A stretch of DNA of 64,000 bases, taken from assembly GCF_900172275.1 (NCBI RefSeq), contig NZ_FWFT01000001.1:434001-498000 (forward strand), written 5' to 3'. The notes beneath the pieces were generated by a model. It saw nothing but the letters and a program-made list of their open reading frames with translations, was not told where the DNA came from and searched no databases. This stretch comes from Pseudooctadecabacter jejudonensis. Its GTDB lineage: Bacteria; Pseudomonadota; Alphaproteobacteria; Rhodobacterales; Rhodobacteraceae. Below, in pieces: positions 18,501-28,153 of the stretch. The position numbers were made by a program, and so were the translations under genes. Each line of letters begins with the position of its first letter. The first letter of the stretch is position 1.

Positions 18501-18929
18501 TCAGCGCCCGGCGCGGCGGGTGGACAGCAAAAGACTGGTCTCAGACCGCGTCACACCATCAAGCCGCCGAATGCGAAACAGACATTCATCCAACGCATCC
18601 AATGTGTCCGTCCCGATTTCGATGATCAAATCCCAGGTGCCGTTGGTCGAATGGACCGCCTGCACATCGATCATACCGGCCAAAGCCCGCATCACCCGTT
18701 CTGTGCCGCGCCCTTCGATCCCCAACATCATCAAGCCCCGCACCGCATGATCTGCCACGTCGGACCGCGTCAACACTGTGAAGCCTGCAATCTCACCGCT
18801 TTTGCGCAGACGGTCCATCCGCGCTTTGACAGTGGCCCGCGTGACCTTCAGGTCCACCGCCAGTTCTGACACGGACGCGCGGCCATCGCGCCGCAGCGCT
18901 TGCACCAGCCTTCCATCCAATTCGTCCAT
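18501..18929 (-). CDS. Lrp/AsnC family transcriptional regulator
   Basis: A 142-residue protein. The N-terminal winged helix-turn-helix (about 1-55, LDGRLVQALRRDGRASVSELA ... KARMDRLRKSGEI) is followed by an alpha/beta ligand-binding RAM domain (about 65-140). These regulators sense amino acids. It is divergent from arginase with 104 bases between the starts, so it very probably controls the arginase-ornithine cyclodeaminase operon in response to arginine or ornithine (inferred from position). It ends just after the 32-bp repeat arm. Confidence 0.9.
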   Translation of the reverse strand: MDELDGRLVQALRRDGRASVSELAVDLKVTRATVKARMDRLRKSGEIAGFTVLTRSDVADHAVRGLMMLGIEGRGTERVMRALAGMIDVQAVHSTNGTWDLIIEIGTDTLDALDECLFRIRRLDGVTRSETSLLLSTRRAGR

Positions 18930-19033
18930 TTCGACGCCTCATTTTGCGCAATTTGCAATCACTTTGCACAATGCGCCGCCTTTCTAAAACACGCAAGGGG
19001 TTCCAGTCTGACGGAAACGAACGGAGTTCACAG

Positions 19034-19957
19034 ATGACACCAAAATCCTTCTTCCTCGTTGGCGCGCCTGTCGACAGCGGCAAAGACCGCAAAGGCTGCA
19101 TCATGGGGCCCGATGCCTATCGCACCGCGCGGTTGGCTGAAACTTTGGTCGACCTTGGGCATACCGTGACCGATTTGGGCAATGTTACCGCCGACCGCAA
19201 CGATCTGCCGGACCATGACCACCTGATCGCCCTGCCCCAGACTGTGGGTTGGACAACGGCCCTGCACCGCGCCGGACGGGACGCGGCCAAACGTGGAATG
19301 CCTCTGTTTTTGGGCGGTGATCACGCCCTTGCGCTTGGCACGGTTCCAGCGATGGCGGATCATGCCGCCGATGAAGGCCGGCCCCTGTTCGTTCTCTGGC
19401 TGGACGCCCACAGCGATTTTCACACGCCATTGACCACCACAAGCGGCAACCTGCACGGAACACCTGCGGCTTATTTCACCGGACAAAGCGGCTTTGACGC
19501 TTTCCCGCCCATTCAAACCCCCGTGCCCACCGAACAGGTCTGCATGATCGGCCTGCGTTCTGTCGATCCGGCGGAACACGCAGCCCTTGCGAAAACCGAC
19601 ATGTTGCTGGCCGACATGCGGGCCATTGACGAAGGCGGTATCCGCGCACCTTTGGTTGAATTTCTGGACAAGGTTCGGGCGGCCAACGGCATGCTGCATG
19701 TCTCGCTTGATGTGGACTTTCTTGATCCGGACATCGCACCAGCAGTGGGCACCACAGTGCCCGGTGGCGCGACCCTGCGGGAGGCCCATCTGGTGATGGA
19801 GATGCTCTGCGACAGCGATCTTGTGACCTCCTTGGATCTAGTGGAACTGAACCCGTTTCTTGATGACCGCGGCCGTACGGCGTCACTGATGGTAGATTTG
19901 ACGGCCTCTCTTATGGGGCGCCGCGTGTTTGACCGCCCCACCCGTCCCTTTGCCTGA
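19034..19957 (+). CDS. rocF: Arginase
   Basis: A 307-residue ureohydrolase with start at 19034 after a GGAG site. The binuclear manganese ligands are visible in the three family motifs: GGDHALALGT (near 95), DAHSDFHTP (near 122-130) and SLDVDFLDPDIAP (near 225-235). It hydrolyses arginine to ornithine and urea. The N-terminal VGAPVDSGKDRKGCIMGPDA is typical of true arginases rather than agmatinases. It is followed 19 bases later by ornithine cyclodeaminase, giving a two-step arginine-to-proline pathway, with a divergent Lrp regulator upstream. Confidence 0.92.
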   Translation: MTPKSFFLVGAPVDSGKDRKGCIMGPDAYRTARLAETLVDLGHTVTDLGNVTADRNDLPDHDHLIALPQTVGWTTALHRAGRDAAKRGMPLFLGGDHALALGTVPAMADHAADEGRPLFVLWLDAHSDFHTPLTTTSGNLHGTPAAYFTGQSGFDAFPPIQTPVPTEQVCMIGLRSVDPAEHAALAKTDMLLADMRAIDEGGIRAPLVEFLDKVRAANGMLHVSLDVDFLDPDIAPAVGTTVPGGATLREAHLVMEMLCDSDLVTSLDLVELNPFLDDRGRTASLMVDLTASLMGRRVFDRPTRPFA

Positions 19958-19976
19958 ATTCGATAGGAAACCTGAT

Positions 19977-21020
19977 ATGCTGAGCCCTTCTGACAAAGCC
20001 CTTGTCCCGTTTGTGTCCGTCGACAACATGATGCGTCTGGTCCATCACGTGGGTCTTGAGACCATGATCACCCGCATCGCCGACGCGATCGAAGCGGATT
20101 TTCTGCGCTGGGACGCTTTTGACAAGACCCCACGCGTGGCGTCCCATTCGGATGTGGGTGTGATTGAACTGATGCCCACGTCCGACGGGGAGATGTACGG
20201 GTTCAAATACGTCAACGGCCACCCAAAAAACACCGCCGAAGGGCTGCAAACCGTGACGGCCTTTGGCCTGCTGGCGGACGTGCAATCCGGCTATCCGGTG
20301 CTGTTGTCCGAAATGACTTTGCTCACCGCGCTGCGGACGGCGGCCATGTCAGCACTGGCGGCCAAGCATCTTGCGCCTGAGGGCGCGCGCACCATGGCGA
20401 TGATTGGCAACGGCGCGCAATCTGAATTCCAATGCCGCGCGTTCAAAGCGATCTGCGGCGTGGACACCGTACGTTTGTACGACATCGACCCTGCTGCGAC
20501 CGCGAAATGTGCACGCAATCTGGAAGGCTCCGGCCTGACGGTTGTGTCCTGCACCTCCGCGCAAGAGGCGACCGTGGGCGCGGACATCATCACCACCTGC
20601 ACCGCAGACAAGCAATATGCGACGATCCTGACCGACAACATGGTGGGTGCCGGCGTGCACATCAACGCCATTGGCGGGGATTGCCCGGGCAAAACCGAAT
20701 TGCACAAAGACATCTTGCACCGGTCTGATATCTTTGTGGAATATCCGCCCCAGACGCGGATAGAAGGAGAAATACAGGCACTGGCTGATGACCACCCTGT
20801 GATTGAGTTGCATGATGTCTTCGCAGGCCGCGTGACGGGGCGAACGTCGGACAAGCAAATCACGTTGTTTGACAGCGTAGGTTTTGCGATTGAAGATTTT
20901 TCTGCCCTGCGCACGGTCAAGACATTGATCGACGGCACCGCGTTTTATGACGATCTGGACATGCTGGCCGACCCTGATGATCCGCGAGATTTGTACGGGA
21001 TGCTACATCGCGCCAAATAG
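19977..21020 (+). CDS. Ornithine cyclodeaminase
   Basis: A 347-residue protein of the ornithine cyclodeaminase/mu-crystallin family. The start at 19977 has AGGAAA upstream; an earlier in-frame ATG would overlap arginase. An NAD(H)-binding fold lies in the middle (AMIGNGAQSEFQ, RLYDIDPAA). The segment GVHINAIGGDCPGKTELH carries the aspartate expected at the active site. The enzyme converts ornithine to proline with release of ammonia, completing arginine catabolism begun by the preceding arginase. Family length is about 350 residues. Confidence 0.92.
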   Translation: MLSPSDKALVPFVSVDNMMRLVHHVGLETMITRIADAIEADFLRWDAFDKTPRVASHSDVGVIELMPTSDGEMYGFKYVNGHPKNTAEGLQTVTAFGLLADVQSGYPVLLSEMTLLTALRTAAMSALAAKHLAPEGARTMAMIGNGAQSEFQCRAFKAICGVDTVRLYDIDPAATAKCARNLEGSGLTVVSCTSAQEATVGADIITTCTADKQYATILTDNMVGAGVHINAIGGDCPGKTELHKDILHRSDIFVEYPPQTRIEGEIQALADDHPVIELHDVFAGRVTGRTSDKQITLFDSVGFAIEDFSALRTVKTLIDGTAFYDDLDMLADPDDPRDLYGMLHRAK

Positions 21021-21045
21021 GATTTCGAACAGGCTGCGCCTGTCC

Positions 21046-21077
21046 GATCCGCGCGCGCCGTGCGGCGCGCGCGGATC
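21046..21077 (+). other. Strong GC hairpin after ornithine cyclodeaminase
   Basis: A perfect 14-bp stem (GATCCGCGCGCGCC with its complement) and a four-base loop, 25 bases after the stop. There is no T-run, so it is not a classical intrinsic terminator. It may protect mRNA ends or help Rho-dependent termination. A smaller hairpin (CAGGC-TGC-GCCTG) precedes it at 21030-21043. Confidence 0.7.
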
Positions 21078-21121
21078 GCTTGGACGCGTGAACCTGCAAA
21101 CGATCGTGGATGGCGCCCCCC

Positions 21122-21153
21122 GTGGATTTGCATATTTTTGAAACAGCGAAACG
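21122..21153 (-). repeat. 32-bp inverted repeat, right arm
   Basis: Reverse complement of 18467-18498, exact over 32 bp. It lies between ornithine cyclodeaminase and gyrA. Together the arms enclose about 2.6 kb. No target-site duplication or transposase is evident. Confidence 0.9.
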
Positions 21154-21283
21154 AAAGGGCATGCACAACGGGGGCGTCACTGCCATTGCACCCTATCCCT
21201 TGCCTCTGTTAGGTTGAGGCCAACAAAATATAGCGGTTGGGCGAGTCACCCAGACGCAAACGATGGGACAGCTGAGACATCAC

Positions 21284-24031
21284 ATGAGCGACGACACGCA
21301 ACCCCCTGAAACAAAAGGCGAAACGCCGCCTGAGCGCACCCCCTATGAGGGACCTTCGATTTCCATCACGTCGGAGATGAAGACGTCCTATCTGGACTAT
21401 GCCATGTCGGTGATCGTCAGCCGCGCCATTCCAGACCTGCGCGATGGGTTGAAGCCTGTGCACCGGCGCATCCTTTATGCGATGCACGAGACCGGCAATG
21501 GTCACGACAAAAGCTACCGTAAATCGGCCCGTCCGGTGGGCGATGTGATGGGTAAGTATCACCCCCACGGCGACAGCGCGATTTATGATGCCTTGGTGCG
21601 GATGGCGCAGGATTTTTCGATGTCGTTGCCGCTGCTGGATGGTCAGGGCAATTTCGGGTCCATGGACGGCGATAACCCTGCCGCCATGCGCTATACCGAA
21701 GTTCGGATGGACAAGCCGGCCGCCTATTTGCTGGCCGATATCGACAAGGATACCGTCGATTTTCAGGACAATTACGATGGCAAGGACCGCGAGCCGACGG
21801 TTCTGCCGGCGCGGTTCCCCAATATGCTGGTCAATGGTGCGGGCGGCATCGCTGTCGGTATGGCCACCAACATTCCACCCCATAATCTGGGTGAAGTGGT
21901 CGATGCGACACTTGCCTTGATCGAGGACCCCGATCTGACCTCTGAGGACCTGATCGACTACGTGCCAGGGCCTGATTTTCCCACGGGAGGCATCATGCTA
22001 GGCCGGTCCGGTGCGAGAAAGGCCTATCTGGAGGGCCGTGGCAGTGTCATCACCCGCGCAAAGACCCGTGTGGAGGAGCTGCGCAAAGACCGTTGGGCGA
22101 TCATCATCGAAGAGATCCCCTATCAGGTGAACAAAGCCGCGATGATCGACAAAATCGCTGAGGCGGCGCGGGACAAAAAGATCGAAGGCATCGCCCACGT
22201 CCAAGACGAATCTGACCGCAACGGTGTCCGCGTGGTGGTGGAGTTGAAACGTGATGCTACGGCTGAGGTCGTGTTGAACCAATTGTTCCGCTTTACCCCC
22301 ATGCAGACGTCGTTTGGATGCAACATGCTGGCGTTGAACGGGGGACGGCCTGAGACATTGACCCTGCGTCGGTTCCTGACGTCGTTCCTAGATTTCCGCG
22401 AAGATGTCGTCATCCGCCGGACGGCGTTTGAGTTGCGCAAGGCCCGTGACCGGTCCCATGTGCTTTGCGGTTTGGCTGTGGCGGTGTCGAATGTGGACGA
22501 GGTTGTGGCGACGATCCGTGCCTCTGCCGATGCGCCCGCGGCCCGTGAGGCCTTGATGACACGCGCCTGGCCTGCCGAAGAAATCCTGCCGTTCATTAAG
22601 TTGATTGACGACCCAACCCATACGGCCAACCCGGATGGGACCTATAACCTCAGCGAAATTCAGGCGCGTGCAATCCTGGAATTGCGCCTGCAACGTCTGA
22701 CCCAGCTGGGCGTCAAGGAAGTCACGGACGAGCTGGAGGAGCTGGCCGCCAAGATCAAGGACTACCTTGCCATCCTCGCCTCACGCGAGCGGATCATGGA
22801 CATCATCCGCAGCGAGTTGCAGGAAACCCGCGATCTGTTTGCTGTGCCCCGTCGCACCGAAATCGTCGACTGGTCCGGCGATATGGAAGACGAGGACCTG
22901 ATTGAACGTGAAGACATGGTCGTGACCGTAACCGCCGGTGGCTATATCAAACGCACCGCCTTGGCCGACTTCCGCGCGCAAAAACGTGGCGGTAAGGGGA
23001 TTTCGGGCGGCAGCCTTAAGGAAGATGATGTTGTGACCACGCTGTTTGTGGCCAACACCCACACGCAGTTGTTGTTCTTTACGACCGACGGCATGGTCTA
23101 CAAGCTGAAAACATGGCGTTTGCCGCAGGGGTCGCGCACATCCAAGGGCAAGGCGATCGTAAATATCCTGCCGATCCCAACGGGTGTATCGATTGCTGCC
23201 ATCATGCCTGTCGACCGGGATGAAAAGGACTGGGATGATCTGCAGATCATCTTTGCGACCTCCGCCGGTGGCGTGCGCCGCAACAAGCTGTCCGACTTCA
23301 CCAATGTCATGCGCAACGGCAAGATTGCGATGAAGTTTGAGGACGGCGAAGACACGACCCTGATCAACGCGCGCATCTGTTCGGAAGATGACGATGTGAT
23401 GTTGGTCACAAATTCGGGCCGTGCGATCCGTTTCCCAAGCACCGACGTGCGGGTGTTCAATTCCCGCGCCAGCCAAGGCGTACGGGGCATCAAGCTGTCG
23501 GGCGATGATAAGGTCGTGTCCATGTCCGTCATCCGCCACTTCGACGCGGAGGCCGACGAACGGGCCGCCTATCTGAAAATGCGTCGCGCCATGGCCGGTG
23601 TGACCGAGGATGAAGGCGGCGATGAGGACGACGGCAACGCCGACGGCCCCTTGGCACAAGAGCGGTACGCCGAAATGTCTGCCGCCGAAAACCTGATCCT
23701 CACCATCACGTCCGGTGGCGCGGGCAAACTGTCCAGCAGCCACGACTACCCTGTACGCGGACGTGGCGGCATGGGCGTCACAGCCATGGACAAGGCCATG
23801 CGCGGCGGGCAAATCGTGGCCTCCTTCCCGGTGGAGATGGATGACCAGATCATGCTTGCGACATCAAAGGGTCAGTCGATTCGCGTGCCCGTGGATGGAA
23901 TTTCCTTCCGGTCCCGCTCCGCGGGTGGTGTGCGGGTCTTCAACACCGGCAAGGGCGAAGAAGTCGTCAGCGTGGCGTGGATCGCCGATCAAGGTGAAGA
24001 CGAAACCGACGGTGAAGCAGGCGAAGATTAA
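21284..24031 (+). CDS. gyrA: DNA gyrase subunit A
   Basis: A 915-residue subunit that breaks and rejoins DNA during negative supercoiling. The ATG at 21284 is chosen over 21263 because GAGA lies upstream and the shorter protein fits the family. The catalytic tyrosine is in [10 protein letters not shown] (Tyr137). The quinolone-resistance region reads [17 protein letters not shown] with Ser98 and Asp102, equivalents of E. coli Ser83 and Asp87, so it is wild type at both sites. The GyrA box is present as AQKRGGKG, followed by the beta-pinwheel C-terminal domain. An acidic insert ([15 protein letters not shown]) lies near residue 780 in that domain, and the C-terminus is also acidic. Confidence 0.97.
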   Translation: MSDDTQPPETKGETPPERTPYEGPSISITSEMKTSYLDYAMSVIVSRAIPDLRDGLKPVHRRILYAMHETGNGHDKSYRKSARPVGDVMGKYHPHGDSAIYDALVRMAQDFSMSLPLLDGQGNFGSMDGDNPAAMRYTEVRMDKPAAYLLADIDKDTVDFQDNYDGKDREPTVLPARFPNMLVNGAGGIAVGMATNIPPHNLGEVVDATLALIEDPDLTSEDLIDYVPGPDFPTGGIMLGRSGARKAYLEGRGSVITRAKTRVEELRKDRWAIIIEEIPYQVNKAAMIDKIAEAARDKKIEGIAHVQDESDRNGVRVVVELKRDATAEVVLNQLFRFTPMQTSFGCNMLALNGGRPETLTLRRFLTSFLDFREDVVIRRTAFELRKARDRSHVLCGLAVAVSNVDEVVATIRASADAPAAREALMTRAWPAEEILPFIKLIDDPTHTANPDGTYNLSEIQARAILELRLQRLTQLGVKEVTDELEELAAKIKDYLAILASRERIMDIIRSELQETRDLFAVPRRTEIVDWSGDMEDEDLIEREDMVVTVTAGGYIKRTALADFRAQKRGGKGISGGSLKEDDVVTTLFVANTHTQLLFFTTDGMVYKLKTWRLPQGSRTSKGKAIVNILPIPTGVSIAAIMPVDRDEKDWDDLQIIFATSAGGVRRNKLSDFTNVMRNGKIAMKFEDGEDTTLINARICSEDDDVMLVTNSGRAIRFPSTDVRVFNSRASQGVRGIKLSGDDKVVSMSVIRHFDAEADERAAYLKMRRAMAGVTEDEGGDEDDGNADGPLAQERYAEMSAAENLILTITSGGAGKLSSSHDYPVRGRGGMGVTAMDKAMRGGQIVASFPVEMDDQIMLATSKGQSIRVPVDGISFRSRSAGGVRVFNTGKGEEVVSVAWIADQGEDETDGEAGED

Positions 24032-24184
24032 GTCCGCTGCTTTGAACACAAAAACATGGGCGTCACATAGATGCGACGCTCATTAACTTTCTCACACCAT
24101 CCACTCAATCGGGCGTTGTGAATGTCATAAGTTAACGCTACGCAATCCCCACAAAGACCGAATTTAACCTGAGGAACCTAGAAA

Positions 24185-25063
24185 ATGATTTTGAAAACAA
24201 CTGCTTTTGCATTGCCCGTGATCGCAATGGCTGGATTCGCCTCCGCGCAGGAAGTGAACTACACCAGCATCGACGGCAACTACACCAACCTGTCCGTTTC
24301 TGGCGAAGACGCCAACATTTTCGGCCTTGCCGGTTCTATTGACTACACAAACAGCGGTTTCGTCTTTAACGGCGGCCTGTCGTACACCGATTTTGACGGT
24401 GACATCGACGTGACAGTGTTGTCCTTCCGCGCGGGCTACGAAGTATCCCCCGACATCATCATCTTCGGTGGGGCAAATTTCCTTGACACCGAAGGTTTTG
24501 ACGAAACGATCTACACCCTTGGTGCCGAAGCCAGCTTTGGCCAATTCACCGCGGGCTTGAGCTTTTTTCAGGTGGATGAAGACGACGCTGATACATTCAC
24601 AGCCGTCTACGGCAGCTACCGCGTATCGGATGAGTTGGAAGTAGCGGCGCTGATCGAAACGGATGGTGACGACACGATCACTGTTTTGGGCGCAGACTTT
24701 GACATGGGCGGCACAACCGTGGACGCCACATACACAGTTGACGAAGACATCTATATCTTCGGCGTCAGCGGACACTATGACTTTGGCAACGGGTTCCGTG
24801 CAGGCGGCGATTACGCAACCTTTGACGGCGAAGTCGACTTCATTGCGGTTTCTGGTGGCTACGAAGTGTCCGAAAACATGTGGGTCGACCTGTCCGTCGG
24901 TCGGTTTGACCTGGATGGTGAAGAGGTCGACACCCTTGGTCTTGAGTTCACGTTCGAAACCGGTGGCCAGACGCTGCTGATCGATCGTGCCGAAACAGTT
25001 CAGGCGCGGTCGCTTGGTGTTGCGGGTGCGTTGCTCAATACTGGGCTGGCCTTCCGCCGCTAA
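24185..25063 (+). CDS. Outer-membrane beta-barrel (porin-like) protein
   Basis: A 292-residue protein with a clear signal peptide (MILKTTAFALPVIAMAGFASA, likely cut before QEV). The mature part alternates short amphipathic beta strands with glycine- and aspartate-rich turns (GFVFNGGLSYTDF, FRAGYEVSPD, YATFDGEVDFIAVSGGYEV), as expected for an outer-membrane barrel. No specific family is recognised with confidence. The tail after about residue 265 (RAETVQARSLGVAGALLNTGLAFRR) does not end in the usual phenylalanine. GAGGAAC lies just upstream of the start, and an intrinsic terminator follows, so the gene is a single transcription unit. Confidence 0.7.
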   Translation: MILKTTAFALPVIAMAGFASAQEVNYTSIDGNYTNLSVSGEDANIFGLAGSIDYTNSGFVFNGGLSYTDFDGDIDVTVLSFRAGYEVSPDIIIFGGANFLDTEGFDETIYTLGAEASFGQFTAGLSFFQVDEDDADTFTAVYGSYRVSDELEVAALIETDGDDTITVLGADFDMGGTTVDATYTVDEDIYIFGVSGHYDFGNGFRAGGDYATFDGEVDFIAVSGGYEVSENMWVDLSVGRFDLDGEEVDTLGLEFTFETGGQTLLIDRAETVQARSLGVAGALLNTGLAFRR

Positions 25064-25087
25064 ACGAATGCGATGCTAGAAATTTGG

Positions 25088-25120
25088 CGCGGCTTCCTTC
25101 GGGGGGCCGCGTTTTCTTTT
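25088..25120 (+). terminator. Rho-independent terminator of beta-barrel gene
   Basis: CGCGGC pairs with GCCGCG (25088-25093 with 25106-25111) and is followed by TTTTCTTTT, 25 bases after the stop codon. Confidence 0.88.
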
Positions 25121-25214
25121 GCGGCGGGCCGAGACCCAAGTAGTCCCTGTATGTTTGTCAGGCGTGGCAAAATCGCCCCTTTTCACCGGCGCACCCCTCG
25201 CCTAAACGCGTGTC

Positions 25215-26570
25215 ATGACACAAAAACTCCATATCATCGGTGGCGGAATGGCCGGATCAGAGGCAGCTTGGCAGGCCGCCCAACAGGGCATCAACGTGGT
25301 CATCCATGAAATGCGCCCAAAGGTTGAAACCTTCGCCCACCGCACTGGCAATCTGGCCGAAATGGTGTGTTCCAATTCGTTCCGATCCGATGACGACGAA
25401 CAAAACGCAGTCGGTCTTCTGCACTGGGAAATGCGCGCCGCTGGCGGCGTGATCATGACCACCGCAGATGCGCACAAACTGCCCGCTGGTGGTGCCCTTG
25501 CAGTGGACCGAGATCCTTTTGCAGAAGCCGTGACGGCGAAGTTAACATCGCACCCTAACATTCAGATTTCATACGAAGAAATCGACACGCTGCCCACAGA
25601 CGGAAACTGGATTATCGCCACAGGGCCTCTCACATCCGGCAAGCTGGCCGATGCCATCGCAGGCGCCACCGGCGCCGAGGCGCTGGCCTTTTTCGACGCC
25701 ATCGCCCCCATTGTTTACGCAGAAAGCATCGATATGGGCCAAGCTTGGCGGCAGTCACGCTATGACAAGGGTGAGACTGAGGAGGAACGCACCGCCTACA
25801 TCAACTGCCCCATGTCCAAAGATCAGTATGACGCGTTCATCAACGCGCTTCTGGCCGCTGACAAAACCGAATTCAAGGAAGGTGAAACCGCGGGTTATTT
25901 CGATGGCTGCCTGCCGATTGAGGTGATGGCCGAACGTGGCCGCGAAACCCTGCGCCATGGTCCGATGAAACCTGTGGGCCTCACCAACCCCCATGCCCCC
26001 GACGTCAAACCCTGGGCCGTCGTGCAGTTGCGCCGCGACAATGCATTGGGCACGCTTTACAATATCGTAGGCTTCCAAACCAAGATGAAGTACGGCGCAC
26101 AAACAGATGTTTTCAAACAGATTCCTGGGCTGCAGGACGCAAGCTTTGCTCGGCTTGGCGGGATTCATCGCAATACATTCCTGAACTCTCCGACCCTTCT
26201 TGACGATCAGATGCGCCTGAAATCGCATCCCCATATTCGCTTTGCAGGCCAGATCACGGGCGTCGAGGGCTATGTGGAAAGCGCCGCGATGGGCCTTCTG
26301 GCCGGTCGTTTGGCCGCAGCCGAGATGCAAGGACACACCCTTGCGCCCGTGCCCCACACCACCGCCACAGGCGCGCTCGTCACCCACATCACCGGCGGAG
26401 CCGAGGCCAAGACGTTCCAGCCGATGAATGTTAACTTCGGCCTCTTTCCCCCGGTCGAAGGCCTCAAGGGCGGACGACGCGGACGCAAAGACCGGTACAA
26501 GGCCTACACCGACCGCGCCAAGGCAGATTGGACCGGCTGGCTGTCGCAATCGTCACTGGACGCCGCCTGA
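25215..26570 (+). CDS. trmFO: tRNA (uracil-54-C5) methyltransferase, folate/FAD-dependent
   Basis: A 451-residue flavoprotein that makes ribothymidine at position 54 of tRNAs using methylene-tetrahydrofolate. Family signatures are seen throughout: [16 protein letters not shown] at residues 7-22 (FAD binding), [11 protein letters not shown] near 50, [10 protein letters not shown] near 100, [14 protein letters not shown] near 195 and the [10 protein letters not shown] motif near 390. Usual family length is about 440-470. The start lies inside a 12-bp palindrome (GTGTCATGACAC, 25210-25221) and there is no good ribosome site. Confidence 0.95.
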   Translation: MTQKLHIIGGGMAGSEAAWQAAQQGINVVIHEMRPKVETFAHRTGNLAEMVCSNSFRSDDDEQNAVGLLHWEMRAAGGVIMTTADAHKLPAGGALAVDRDPFAEAVTAKLTSHPNIQISYEEIDTLPTDGNWIIATGPLTSGKLADAIAGATGAEALAFFDAIAPIVYAESIDMGQAWRQSRYDKGETEEERTAYINCPMSKDQYDAFINALLAADKTEFKEGETAGYFDGCLPIEVMAERGRETLRHGPMKPVGLTNPHAPDVKPWAVVQLRRDNALGTLYNIVGFQTKMKYGAQTDVFKQIPGLQDASFARLGGIHRNTFLNSPTLLDDQMRLKSHPHIRFAGQITGVEGYVESAAMGLLAGRLAAAEMQGHTLAPVPHTTATGALVTHITGGAEAKTFQPMNVNFGLFPPVEGLKGGRRGRKDRYKAYTDRAKADWTGWLSQSSLDAA

Positions 26571-26592
26571 TCCAGCCCTTTAGGCTGATCCC

Positions 26593-27222
26593 ATGACAGA
26601 CAAAGACACGCCGCCTTCTCTCTGGTCGCCCCGCTCGGTGGATGACACCAAAAAGATCTATGCCGATTGGGCAGACACTTACGACCGCGATGTGACAGAT
26701 ATGGCCTATGCAACGCCCTCTCGCGTTGCGGCCGCCCTGCGCGGGCTAAAGGTTGATGTTACGACGCCGGTTCTTGATTTCGGATGCGGCACGGGTCTGT
26801 CAGGCGTCGCCCTGCGGCAGGCGGGGTTTGAAACGGTCGATGGCACTGACATTTCCTCTCAGATGCTGGCCCATGCCGACGTGAAAACCCTCCCCGACGG
26901 CCCGGTCTACCGCAACACGTGGCTGGGCGATCCAGACACCATCGACATCGCCAAAGGTGCATACGATACAATTGTCGCTACGGGCGTGATCTCTCTGGGC
27001 GCGGCACCGGCCAGCCTGTTGGCCACTCTGGTGGGTTTGCTGCCGCGCGGCGGGCATATTGCCTTCAGCTTCAATGACCCGACCCTAAAGGATCAAAGCT
27101 ATATCAATGCCTTGGATGACGTTCTTCACTCACAGTTGGCGGATTTGAAGTTCCGCGAACATGGCCCCCACCTGAATGAAAAAGTTACCGGATCCGACGT
27201 CATCGTCCTGAAACGCAAATGA
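26593..27222 (+). CDS. Class I SAM-dependent methyltransferase
   Basis: A 209-residue protein with a Rossmann-type methyltransferase core. The SAM-binding motif I is VLDFGCGTGLSG (about 56-67), motif II includes VDGTDISSQML, and the LLPRGGHIAFSF strand lies near 145. The opening (DDTKKIYADWADTYDRDV) is typical of small Williams-Beuren-type methyltransferases. The substrate cannot be told from sequence. It overlaps gluQRS by ATGA, so the two are coupled, and follows trmFO by 22 bases, giving a tRNA-related context. Confidence 0.85.
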   Translation: MTDKDTPPSLWSPRSVDDTKKIYADWADTYDRDVTDMAYATPSRVAAALRGLKVDVTTPVLDFGCGTGLSGVALRQAGFETVDGTDISSQMLAHADVKTLPDGPVYRNTWLGDPDTIDIAKGAYDTIVATGVISLGAAPASLLATLVGLLPRGGHIAFSFNDPTLKDQSYINALDDVLHSQLADLKFREHGPHLNEKVTGSDVIVLKRK

Positions 27223-28124
27223 TCACCCGTTTCGCGCCGTCACCCACTGGCCCCTTGCATCTTGGACATGCCTATTCCGCGATATTGGCCCACGATATGG
27301 CCCAAGCGGCGGGCGGCACATTCCTGTTGCGGATCGAAGACATCGATCAAACCCGCGCGCGGCCCGAATGGGAGGATCAGATCTACAATGATCTGGAGTG
27401 GCTCGGCCTGAGCTGGGACACACCCGTTCTACGCCAATCGGACCGATTGGAGGCCTACCAGGCGCGCCTTGACGCCCTGTGGAATGATGGCCTCGCCTTC
27501 GCCTGTACCTGCACCCGCCGTGATGTGATGGCCGCGCTGGCCGCCCCGCAAGAAGGAATGCTGGTGCTGGCGGGGCCCGATGGCCCCATCTATCCTGGCA
27601 CCTGTCGCGACAACGACAAAACAGGGGGCACAGGTCACCGGCCCGACGACGCTGCCATTCGGCTTGCCATGCACCACGTTGCGGACAGAATGCCGGACCA
27701 GTTGATTTTCACAGAAACCGGCACAGGCCCTCAGGGCGAAACCGGCCCGATTACAGTAACACGAAGAGAGGCACAGGACACCATCGGCGATTTCGTCCTG
27801 TCACGACGCGATATGGGCACATCCTATCATTTGTCCGTCGTTCTGGATGACGCGGCACAAGGCGTCACCCATGTGGTCCGCGGCCAGGATTTGTTCGAGG
27901 CAACCAAGATCCACATCATCTTGCAGTCCCTCTTGGGCCTGCCGACACCGATCTATCATCACCACACCCTCATTCGGGACGACGCAGGCAAACGGTTGGC
28001 CAAACGCGATGACGCACGCGCCCTGCGCACCTACCGAGCTGAGGGGCTTTCCCCTGCAGACATCAGGCAGATGGTCGGCCTGCCCCTTTCATCTGACCCC
28101 AAAAAATCCCGCCGGAGGCCCTAA
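27219..28124 (+). CDS. gluQ: Glutamyl-Q tRNA(Asp) synthetase
   Basis: A 301-residue protein resembling the catalytic half of glutamyl-tRNA synthetase without the anticodon-binding half. The HIGH-type motif is in APSPTGPLHLGHAYS (residues 6-20) and the KMSKS-type motif is KRLAKRDDARAL near 265. Zinc-binding cysteines appear as CTCTRRD and in IYPGTC. The enzyme attaches glutamate to queuosine in tRNA-Asp. The last dozen residues (SSDPKKSRRRP) and the TAA stop are encoded by the 54-bp dispersed repeat, which has replaced or extended the original C-terminus. Confidence 0.93.
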   Translation: MITRFAPSPTGPLHLGHAYSAILAHDMAQAAGGTFLLRIEDIDQTRARPEWEDQIYNDLEWLGLSWDTPVLRQSDRLEAYQARLDALWNDGLAFACTCTRRDVMAALAAPQEGMLVLAGPDGPIYPGTCRDNDKTGGTGHRPDDAAIRLAMHHVADRMPDQLIFTETGTGPQGETGPITVTRREAQDTIGDFVLSRRDMGTSYHLSVVLDDAAQGVTHVVRGQDLFEATKIHIILQSLLGLPTPIYHHHTLIRDDAGKRLAKRDDARALRTYRAEGLSPADIRQMVGLPLSSDPKKSRRRP

Positions 28125-28141
28125 AATTCCGGAATTTTAGG
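28088..28141 (+). repeat. 54-bp dispersed repeat, copy 2, overlapping the gluQ 3' end
   Basis: Differs from copy 1 (5677-5730) at four positions. The perfect 22-bp palindrome occupies 28120-28141 (arms CCTAAAATTCC and GGAATTTTAGG). It encodes the end of GluQ and supplies its stop codon. It lies between convergent gluQ and hisI, where the palindrome could terminate transcription in both directions. Confidence 0.9.
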
Positions 28142-28153
28142 CCCCGCCTCGCG

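Noticed and set aside
18451-21166. Two short open frames sharing the peptide FRCFKNMQIH
   Set aside because: The shared peptide comes from the 32-bp inverted repeat; neither frame has other coding evidence.
21575-21589. Fluoroquinolone-resistance mutation in gyrA
   Set aside because: The key residues (Ser98 and Asp102, matching E. coli 83 and 87) are the sensitive type.
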